Assembly (NCBI GenBank): GCA_023406915.1
Contig: JAEXTR010000326.1
Location: 1 to 14,797, forward strand
Reading direction: 5' to 3'
Length of the DNA: 14,797 bases
Origin: Bacteroidota bacterium
GTDB lineage: Bacteria > Bacteroidota > Ignavibacteria > Ignavibacteriales > Ignavibacteriaceae
In this document: positions 8,721-13,981 of the stretch, one piece after another
How positions within the stretch are numbered: the stretch's first letter is position 1
Layout of the letters: each line of letters begins with the position of its first letter
The notes under the pieces: generated by a model
Seen by the model: only the letters and a program-made list of their open reading frames with translations
Databases searched by the model: none
Told to the model about the DNA's origin: nothing
Made by a program: the position numbers and the translations under genes

Positions 8721-8750
8721 TCTACCACTTTCTTCCACTTTCCTCCACAA
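8721..8750 (-). promoter_or_regulatory. candidate MraZ operator: three 10-bp direct repeats
   Basis: Read on the minus strand, three adjacent 10-mers begin at 8750, 8740 and 8730: TTGTGGAGGA, AAGTGGAAGA and AAGTGGTAGA. They share GTGG at identical offsets. Known MraZ operators are short G-rich direct repeats at about 10-bp spacing: TGGGN units in E. coli and AAAGTGK units in Mycoplasma. The two central copies here contain AAAGTGG. The block begins inside the candidate -10 element and ends 12 nt before the GTG start of mraZ, a good place for repression. The layout is seen directly; binding is inferred from the family. Confidence 0.78.
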
Positions 8751-8777
8751 CTTAGGAAAGAATCCGGGAAAAGTCAA
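8749..8777 (-). promoter_or_regulatory. candidate sigma70-type promoter of the dcw cluster
   Basis: On the minus strand a TTGACT hexamer (8777-8772) is followed after 17 nt by TAAGTT (8754-8749). The -35 matches the TTGACA consensus at five of six positions; the -10 matches at only three. TAAGTTGTG also resembles the TAnnTTTG element of Bacteroidota promoters. Transcription would start near 8742, inside the MraZ repeats. No stronger promoter is visible between 8709 and 8956. Confidence 0.45.
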
Positions 8778-8866
8778 GCATTATTTTTGAAAAAAATGCT
8801 CTAAATCTTTTGAATTAAAGGGTTTAGAAGGCTTTTGCGATATTATATCATCAATTAGAGGCGTAC

Positions 8867-8899
8867 AGTTAACTAAAACTTTATAAAAGTTTTATAACT
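8867..8899. repeat. AT-rich interrupted dyad between the rsmB-like gene and mraZ
   Basis: The arms TAAAACTTT (8874-8882) and AAAGTTTTA (8886-8894) are perfect inverted repeats around a 3-nt ATA centre. Beyond a 2-nt bulge (8872-8873) the outer arms AGTTA (8867-8871) and TAACT (8895-8899) also pair, giving 14 bp in total. It lies in the 248-bp gap between the rsmB-like stop and mraZ. It is almost free of GC and has no following T-run on the minus strand, so it is a poor intrinsic terminator. A protein-binding site is possible. Apart from the promoter and MraZ repeats, the rest of 8709-8956 shows only a weak 22-bp imperfect palindrome at 8778-8799. Confidence 0.5.
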
Positions 8900-8956
8900 A
8901 TCTCAAAAATAATGAGTTACAGGGGATGATACAAGAGTGGGTGATTTTCGGAGTGA

Positions 8957-10159
8957 TTACTGTCTTTTCAGCCGTGCCATATAGAAGCCGTCAGTTCCAT
9001 TAGAGGCAGGGGTGAGGACGGACTCAGTTTCGAGAAGAAATCCGGGGTGATGTTGAAGAAAGAAAGCGACATTTTCCTGATTTTCAGCAGGAAAAAGGCT
9101 GCATGTTGCATAAATCAGTTTCCCGCCGGGTTTCACCATGCGGGAGTATCGGGTTAGGATTTCCCGCTGCTCCTGAATAAGGAGACCGATTTTCTCCAAT
9201 GTCAGCTTCCATTTCGTGTCGGGATTCCGCCTGATCACGCCAGAACCGCTGCATGGGACGTCAAGCAACACCCGGTCAGCACCTTCTGAAAGGCGCTGGA
9301 TATCCTTCTGAGTTACAATCTGCCTGGTTTGAATGATATCGATTCCCTGCCTGCGATGGCGGCGTCTTAATTCCCGCAACTTAGCCTCGCTGACGTCCAT
9401 GGCAATCACACGCCCCTTGTTACGCATCAGGGTTGCAATATGGAGCGTCTTGCCCCCTGCACCTGCACACGCATCAATCACGCGCATACCTGGCTGCACT
9501 TCCATAAAGGGAGCTACCAGCTGCGAAGCAGTATCCTGCACCTCAAACTTTCCATCACGAAACTGAGGGAGTGCAAATACGTTTTTGCGTTCTGTTAGAA
9601 CAAGGCCTGCGTCAGCAAGGTCACTCTGTGTTGTTTGAACACCCTCCTCCGCCAATTCTGCCCGGAGTGATGCAAGATCGGTCTTCAGCAGGTTGACGCG
9701 GATTACTACAGGTGCGGGATCATTCATGGCAACTGCTTCAGCATCCCAGCGCTCCTGTAACTGTGCCACGCCGTATTGATCAAGCCACTCAGGAATTGAC
9801 TCCCTGAGGGAGCGATCAGTCAGGCTTTCTTCATATCTTTTTTTATAATCATCAATCGGGAGTCCGGCAAATTCACGCAGGGGAGGAATGCTTTTTTCCT
9901 TTATCAGAAACAGAACAGCAAGAATAGTGTGTACAGATTCAGGTTCAGGGGTTGGCTCTTTCCCAGCCACAGTCCAGAGCAGGCGCCAGTAGCGGACGGC
10001 ATCATAGGTCATCTGGGCAATAAATCTGCGGTCATTGGCACCACGACGTTTATTGCCTCTAAAATCACTTTCGATCAACTGATCGATATATCTTCCGGTT
10101 TTCATCCATTCCAGAAGAATACCGGTCACACTGGTGATCAGTTGGGGATGGAATTTCAC
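8957..10159 (-). CDS. RsmB/NOP-family RNA (cytosine-C5)-methyltransferase
   Basis: A 400-residue SAM-dependent RNA m5C methyltransferase of the RsmB (Sun)/NOP2/NSUN family. The first 145 or so residues form a helical region resembling the NusB-like N-terminal domain of RsmB, which methylates C967 of 16S rRNA. The catalytic domain shows RVNLLKT (154-160), VQDTASQLV, SAM motif I DACAGAGGK (229-237), the acidic D255, motif IV DVPCSGSG with C303 and motif VI YATCSLFP with C353. The two cysteines are the family's catalytic pair. The start is GTG at 10159, immediately after the TGA of the histidine kinase, so translation is probably coupled. RsmB is the likeliest identity, but the exact target base cannot be told from sequence, so I give no symbol. 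Confidence 0.9.
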   Translation of the reverse strand: MKFHPQLITSVTGILLEWMKTGRYIDQLIESDFRGNKRRGANDRRFIAQMTYDAVRYWRLLWTVAGKEPTPEPESVHTILAVLFLIKEKSIPPLREFAGLPIDDYKKRYEESLTDRSLRESIPEWLDQYGVAQLQERWDAEAVAMNDPAPVVIRVNLLKTDLASLRAELAEEGVQTTQSDLADAGLVLTERKNVFALPQFRDGKFEVQDTASQLVAPFMEVQPGMRVIDACAGAGGKTLHIATLMRNKGRVIAMDVSEAKLRELRRRHRRQGIDIIQTRQIVTQKDIQRLSEGADRVLLDVPCSGSGVIRRNPDTKWKLTLEKIGLLIQEQREILTRYSRMVKPGGKLIYATCSLFPAENQENVAFFLQHHPGFLLETESVLTPASNGTDGFYMARLKRQ

Positions 10160-11176
10160 TCAGGCACCGCTCTGATTCCGGAGCCATGCCGGATCATCGG
10201 GTACAGGAAGACGGAAACCAAAGACGAGACCCTTTGAAGGGTTATGCTTTATATACACATTCCCGCGGTGGTCTTCAATAATTTTTCTTACTACCCACAA
10301 TCCAAGTCCAGTGCTTTCCTCACCCCCGGTAGGTTTAGCAGAAAGCCTTCCACCTTTTTTGAAAGCGTTTTTAATATCTTCCTCAGGCAGACCGGGACCA
10401 TCATCCAGTACCTCAAAGGCGACCATGTTCCCGTCTTTGAAGAGCTTCATCTCAATCTGTTTTTCAAGAGGAGAAAACTTGATAGCATTATCTACATAAT
10501 TCCTTATTGCCTCTTCGATCTTATCATCATCTACACCCACATCAGGTAATCCTGACTCCACCATCAGTTTTATTTCCTGACGTTTCTTTTTCGAGTTCAG
10601 CAATGATTCCGCATAGACTTTCTGCACAATCGGGGCAAGCTGATGCCGCTTGAATTCATACTTGGCATCAGGAGATTCAACCACCAAAAACTTACTCAGT
10701 TCGATGGAAAGCTTCACAATCTTATCAGCAGTATTAAAGATGTTCCGCATCATTTCTTTCTGCTGCTCGACTGTCAATTCATAATTATCCAGCAGTTCCA
10801 CGATATTCTTGATCATCCCTGCGGGATTCTTGATGTCGTGGGAGTATTGCGCAAATATCTCACTTTTCCGCTTTTGCAACTCCTCAATGTGCTTGATCTG
10901 TTTTTTTAGCTGAAACCGTTCGTCCTCAAGCTGACGGTTCATCTGCTGCAATGATTTATTGGTGGTCTTCAGTGAGCGGATAGTTTCCTGCAGTTCATCA
11001 ATCCGTCTGTTAAGACTGTTGACCTCTGATCGCAACTGGGCTTCAAGGTCTGACTGCGGAACTGGCTGCCTGGGGGACTCTGGTTTTTTCTTGTTCCGTG
11101 AAAAATAAACTGCATACATACTGATGGTAAACACAAGGAAAGCGATACTCAGTACGATAATAGAAGTGAGGTTCAT
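10160..11176 (-). CDS. membrane-anchored orphan sensor histidine kinase
   Basis: A 338-residue histidine kinase with one N-terminal membrane segment (about 4-25), almost no extracytoplasmic part, and a long coiled coil (about 42-108) in place of a recognisable sensor domain. The H-box is YSHDIKNP with H113 as the predicted phosphorylation site. D114 and N117 fit the E/DxxT/N pattern linked to phosphatase activity in HisKA proteins. The ATPase domain has the N-box around N226-N230 (RNYVDNAIKFS), G1 DDGPGLP (258-264) and G2 TGLGLWV (289-295). The ATG at 11176 has a strong Shine-Dalgarno, GGAGG, at 11187-11183. No response regulator is in the window, so it is an orphan here. It lies 58 nt downstream of the YhcH-family gene and abuts the methyltransferase gene, suggesting one transcript. 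Confidence 0.9.
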   Translation of the reverse strand: MNLTSIIVLSIAFLVFTISMYAVYFSRNKKKPESPRQPVPQSDLEAQLRSEVNSLNRRIDELQETIRSLKTTNKSLQQMNRQLEDERFQLKKQIKHIEELQKRKSEIFAQYSHDIKNPAGMIKNIVELLDNYELTVEQQKEMMRNIFNTADKIVKLSIELSKFLVVESPDAKYEFKRHQLAPIVQKVYAESLLNSKKKRQEIKLMVESGLPDVGVDDDKIEEAIRNYVDNAIKFSPLEKQIEMKLFKDGNMVAFEVLDDGPGLPEEDIKNAFKKGGRLSAKPTGGEESTGLGLWVVRKIIEDHRGNVYIKHNPSKGLVFGFRLPVPDDPAWLRNQSGA

Positions 11177-11234
11177 CCTTTACCTCCAGCCCATAAACCG
11201 GGCGTTGAAACAACTAAGTGGTGGTGATTCATGT

Positions 11235-11684
11235 TCAGACTCTTACCTTCACAATGGCTTTATGAATAAAAGGTTCATCATTCGCCATTGGTGCATGGGC
11301 ATCCTGCGGAAATGCGATAAGAAAACTTCCCGGGAAAACATCGATATAAGTTACCGGATGATCAGTAAAAAACTGAATATCCTTCTCAGTATCAAAGGGA
11401 GCAACAGGTGCAGTACATTGAGACAAGTGGGCGAAACCAAAAGTGTCTTTTCCCCCGATTACATACTGAATGTCGATAAAATCTCTGTGCACTTCAAGCT
11501 GGGCGGCACTGGCACCCTTTCCCTTCGCTTTTACTATCAGCACAAACAGGTCATCCCCCTCAACAGGATACTTCCCTTCAGGCAATGCAGCAAGATCGGT
11601 ACGGGAAAGGAAGGCAAATGCCTTCCCGAACCGGGGATGGCATGGGATGGAGGTAGTACAATGTTCTAAAGAATCAACAATCAT
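11235..11684 (-). CDS. YhcH/YjgK/YiaL family protein
   Basis: A 149-residue cytoplasmic protein of the YhcH/YjgK/YiaL family (DUF386), small cupin-like barrel proteins. Several members sit in sugar acid or sialic acid catabolic operons, and one was described as a beta-galactosidase beta subunit. The family's signature is clear: LEVHRDFIDIQYVIGG (63-78, with E64 and H66) and IAFPQDAHAP (123-132, with H130), together the likely metal site, followed by K142. The ATG at 11684 has a Shine-Dalgarno, GGAG, at 11693-11690. A 13-bp perfect dyad lies just upstream. No sugar catabolic genes flank it, so the substrate cannot be inferred. It is the first minus-strand gene after a divergent intergenic region and may share a transcript with the kinase. 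Confidence 0.9.
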   Translation of the reverse strand: MIVDSLEHCTTSIPCHPRFGKAFAFLSRTDLAALPEGKYPVEGDDLFVLIVKAKGKGASAAQLEVHRDFIDIQYVIGGKDTFGFAHLSQCTAPVAPFDTEKDIQFFTDHPVTYIDVFPGSFLIAFPQDAHAPMANDEPFIHKAIVKVRV

Positions 11685-11704
11685 AGAGTCTCCGGTTATC
11701 GGGG

Positions 11705-11717
11705 TTCATGACATGAA
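11705..11717. promoter_or_regulatory. 13-bp perfect dyad upstream of the YhcH-family gene
   Basis: TTCATG and CATGAA flank a single central A, giving TTCATGACATGAA. The dyad ends 21 nt upstream of the YhcH-family ATG and 12 nt upstream of its Shine-Dalgarno, so it should overlap the promoter start region or early leader. Size and symmetry suit a dimeric repressor. The regulator is unknown, and a short dyad like this can arise by chance. Confidence 0.4.
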
Positions 11718-11822
11718 AGTAAACAGAAATACAAATTGCAAAATGGTAAAAAAAGGGGAATTTCACATAATCACAGGAGAAAATTCAGTGGTACAGCAAA
11801 ATTGAAATGTCACAGGTATACC

Positions 11823-11848
11823 ATGAAAACCTGATGGCAGTTTTTCAT
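11823..11848. repeat. imperfect hairpin/dyad upstream of upp
   Basis: ATGAAAA at 11823-11829 pairs with TTTTCAT at 11842-11848. Inside these, after one C/T mismatch, CTG pairs with CAG around an ATGG loop. That makes 10 of 11 paired positions. It lies about 120 nt before the upp start and 140 nt before the YhcH-family start. It could be an operator or part of a leader structure; there is no T-run typical of a terminator. Confidence 0.4.
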
Positions 11849-11967
11849 AGTAGTCAACCAAGGGTGAGACATCTATTTGTGTATCCCCCCCCTAATCCAC
11901 CAAAAAATTTTTATATCCGTTCAGGAGTGGTATTTTTCGGCAGAGAAAAAAACAACTTGAGGAATGT

Positions 11968-12594
11968 GTGAAAAACCTTACGATTACGGAAAACCCTCTT
12001 GTACTGAGAGACCTAACAATTCTGAGGAAAAAAGGCACTGACACCACAGAATTCAGGAACGCGCTTCGCAGAATTGCGTATACCCTGGCAATAGAAATCA
12101 GTAAAAAATTCAAACTGGCTGAAATGGATGTGGAAACACCGCTCGAAATAACCACCGGTTATTATCTGAGCAAGTCTATTGTGCTGGTGCCTGTATTGAG
12201 GGCAGGTCTGAGTCTGGTAAATTCTTTTCTGGAAATGATGCCTGATGCCAGAGTCGGCCATATCGGCCTCAGGCGGGATGAAGATACCCTGCAACCGATT
12301 GACTACTACTATAAAACCCCAAAAAATCTTGAATCGTCTGTGGTCATTTTGCTTGACCCTATGCTCGCAACCGGCGGCAGCGCTTCTGCAGCAATTACCT
12401 ATCTGAAGGAAAAAGGTGCAAAGGATGTACTGCTATCAACCCTGATCTGTGCCCCTGAAGGGGTTGAACGTGTGTACGGAGACCATCCTGATGTGCTTAT
12501 TTACACGGCTGCACTCGACAGACAGTTGAATGAAAACGGGTATATTCTTCCCGGACTTGGAGATGCAGGCGACCGTACGTTCGGTACCCTATAA
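11968..12594 (+). CDS. upp: uracil phosphoribosyltransferase, GTG start
   Basis: Salvage enzyme that converts uracil and PRPP to UMP in the cytoplasm. The 208 residues match the usual length. Hallmarks are VPVLRAGLSLV (74-84), the PRPP-binding loop LLDPMLATGGSA (128-139) and the conserved C-terminus LPGLGDAGDRTFGT (194-207). The start is GTG at 11968, supported by a Shine-Dalgarno, GAGGA, at 11959-11963. The ATG at 11964 is in another frame, and MKNLTITENPLV is a normal N-terminus for this enzyme. It is the only plus-strand gene in the window. Its stop overlaps the convergent phosphatase gene by 6 bp, leaving no space for a separate terminator. No pyrimidine-responsive leader or PyrR-type site was recognised upstream. 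Confidence 0.96.
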   Translation: MKNLTITENPLVLRDLTILRKKGTDTTEFRNALRRIAYTLAIEISKKFKLAEMDVETPLEITTGYYLSKSIVLVPVLRAGLSLVNSFLEMMPDARVGHIGLRRDEDTLQPIDYYYKTPKNLESSVVILLDPMLATGGSASAAITYLKEKGAKDVLLSTLICAPEGVERVYGDHPDVLIYTAALDRQLNENGYILPGLGDAGDRTFGTL

Positions 12595-13785
12595 TCTCTT
12601 CAGTACTACCAGCGTGGCATCGTCTTCCCATTCGGTGCTGACGCCATATTTTTCAAGTTCCTGAAAGACCGCATCCACCATCTGCGATGCGGTTTCATTT
12701 TTCCGGGCACTGATAATCTCTTTCAGTTTTTCAATGCCAAACTCCTCACCGCGGGAATTCATCCGTTCAAACATACCATCGCTGTACAATACCAGAATGC
12801 TTCCATGTTCCATTTCGGCGTATTTGCGCTGAAGATCGATATGCTTGAAGGCACCGAAAATCAGTCCGGTAGCCTCAAGGTTTGAGTATGATCCATCAGT
12901 ATGAATTATGAACGGAGCAGGATGTCCGGCATTCACATAGAACACAACTCCGTTTTTCTCAATTTCGCAATAGAAAAGGGAAATAAAGCTGGTGGAATAA
13001 CCGCCCCGATAGATCACATTGTTCAGTTTTTTCAGAGTGTAATCCATCCGGAAATGGCGCTCCAGTCCCATCCGCAGTCCGGTTACCACGTCACGCACCA
13101 GCAATGCAGCCGGCAAGCCGTGACCAGAGGCATCACCAACGGCAACGCCAAAGTTTCCATCCTCAAACTCATAAAAATCATACATATCACCGCCCACCAT
13201 TTCAGCGGGACGTGATTTTGCTGCGATATCAAACCCATGGATATCGGGCATCGCAGAAGGCAGAAGACTTTGCTGTATCCTTGCCGCCTGTTCCATCTCA
13301 CTCTTGACCGCTTCAGAGAACAGCCGATAATTCACGGCACGCCTTACCGCGTTCAGACAGAATTCGACTTCTTCCCTTACCCAGCCTGATTTCAGCTCAA
13401 ACACGAAAATATATCGCTGTTCGGGGGAGTTTACCGTGAACGCCGCAGGGATAGCATATTCAGGCTGATTGCTGATACGCGCATCAATTGAAAATGAAGG
13501 ATCATCAAAAATGTATGTTTTGGAAATGATCAGCCCTTCAACGGCAGGGTTCTCAAAGTCAAGCTTTTTTGTAAAGTGTTTGGTGAGGATTACTTCGGGG
13601 TAGATCAGCTTAAAACCGTCGTCCCCTTCCTCATAAACCCTTCCGTTGGAAATCTTCAGGTCTGCACCGAAAGTGTTTTCTAATTCTTTTGCTACGGCAA
13701 AAAAGAAGGGTTTGCCGGATTTCTGTCTGCCGAGTTTTGCAAGCAGCAAGTCGAGTTTTCTATAAAATATTTTTGGTTCAATCAT
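12589..13785 (-). CDS. SpoIIE/RsbU-type PP2C serine/threonine phosphatase
   Basis: A 398-residue phosphatase of the SpoIIE/RsbU branch of the PP2C superfamily. Such enzymes usually dephosphorylate anti-anti-sigma (STAS) proteins in partner-switching pathways. From the ATG at 13785 the first 155 or so residues form a region I do not recognise, possibly GAF-like in length and position. A short helical linker follows (EMEQAARIQQSLLP, about 163-176), typical of these proteins. The catalytic domain has its metal-binding acids in place: GGDMYDF (D200), VGDASGHGLP (D218), LYSDGMFE (D336) and EDDATLVV (388-389). The frame is open to a TTG at 13806, but ATG 13785 gives a more normal start. No STAS protein, anti-sigma factor or sigma factor lies in the window, so the target is unknown. 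Confidence 0.9.
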   Translation of the reverse strand: MIEPKIFYRKLDLLLAKLGRQKSGKPFFFAVAKELENTFGADLKISNGRVYEEGDDGFKLIYPEVILTKHFTKKLDFENPAVEGLIISKTYIFDDPSFSIDARISNQPEYAIPAAFTVNSPEQRYIFVFELKSGWVREEVEFCLNAVRRAVNYRLFSEAVKSEMEQAARIQQSLLPSAMPDIHGFDIAAKSRPAEMVGGDMYDFYEFEDGNFGVAVGDASGHGLPAALLVRDVVTGLRMGLERHFRMDYTLKKLNNVIYRGGYSTSFISLFYCEIEKNGVVFYVNAGHPAPFIIHTDGSYSNLEATGLIFGAFKHIDLQRKYAEMEHGSILVLYSDGMFERMNSRGEEFGIEKLKEIISARKNETASQMVDAVFQELEKYGVSTEWEDDATLVVLKRL

Positions 13786-13808
13786 CGCATAAATCAATAA
13801 AAACAAGA

Positions 13809-13821
13809 TGGTAATATACCA
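13809..13821. promoter_or_regulatory. 13-bp dyad containing a possible -10 box before the phosphatase gene
   Basis: TGGTA (13809-13813) and TACCA (13817-13821) flank ATA. Read on the minus strand the dyad includes TATATT, five of six matches to a -10 hexamer, about 25-30 nt upstream of the ATG at 13785. No good -35 lies at the right distance. If TATATT is the -10 element, a protein bound to the dyad would block it. This is tentative. Confidence 0.3.
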
Positions 13822-13880
13822 CTTTTTGCGTTGGATACAGCAGGGATGGAAAATCAGGGTTTTGATTCGGAATTGCGCAT

Positions 13881-13966
13881 TTAGGGGAAGAATTCAGAAA
13901 CTGTGTTCACATCACGTCATTCAGCACATTCTAAGTGGGGGCGTTGATGAGAATCCCTTCCCCTGA
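13881..13966. repeat. spaced inverted repeat in the gap between phosphatase and sorting-domain genes
   Basis: The arm at 13881-13895 (TTAGGGGAAGAATTC) is nearly the reverse complement of 13951-13966 (GAATCCCTTCCCCTGA), with a perfect 8-bp core AGGGGAAG/CTTCCCCT and 55 nt between the arms. It starts 15 nt after the stop of the sorting-domain gene. It could fold the 3' end of that transcript, but the loop is too long for a classical terminator. The rest of this 196-bp gap shows only the dyad at 13809-13821. Confidence 0.4.
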
Positions 13967-13981
13967 CCAGAAGATGCATTA

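Larger units (their letters stand above)
11685..11967. other. divergent intergenic region between the YhcH-family gene and upp
   Basis: These 283 bp must hold promoters for both divergent genes, yet I see no strong consensus -35/-10 pair on either strand. A weak TTGCAA appears on the minus strand upstream of the YhcH-family gene. Notable contents are the dyad at 11705-11717, an imperfect hairpin at 11823-11848, a run of eight Cs at 11885-11892 and an A6-T5 tract at about 11902-11912. No small open frame with a convincing start was found. Confidence 0.5.

Noticed and set aside
8778..8799. 22-bp imperfect A/T palindrome just upstream of the dcw -35 box, considered as an operator
   Set aside because: It is mostly opposing A and T runs, which form dyads easily. 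It may act as an AT-rich upstream element but there is no specific support.
11189..11203. Small hairpin GCCC/GGGC just upstream of the kinase Shine-Dalgarno, considered as a terminator or leader element
   Set aside because: The stem is only 4 bp with a 7-nt loop and no T-run. It is expected by chance.
11124..11669. A 181-codon plus-strand open frame opposite the YhcH-family gene
   Set aside because: It is entirely antisense to a clear family member and spans the intergenic gap with no recognisable domain.
13786..13806. TTG start adding seven residues to the phosphatase
   Set aside because: TTG is a rare start, there is no Shine-Dalgarno, and an ATG lies 21 nt downstream in frame.
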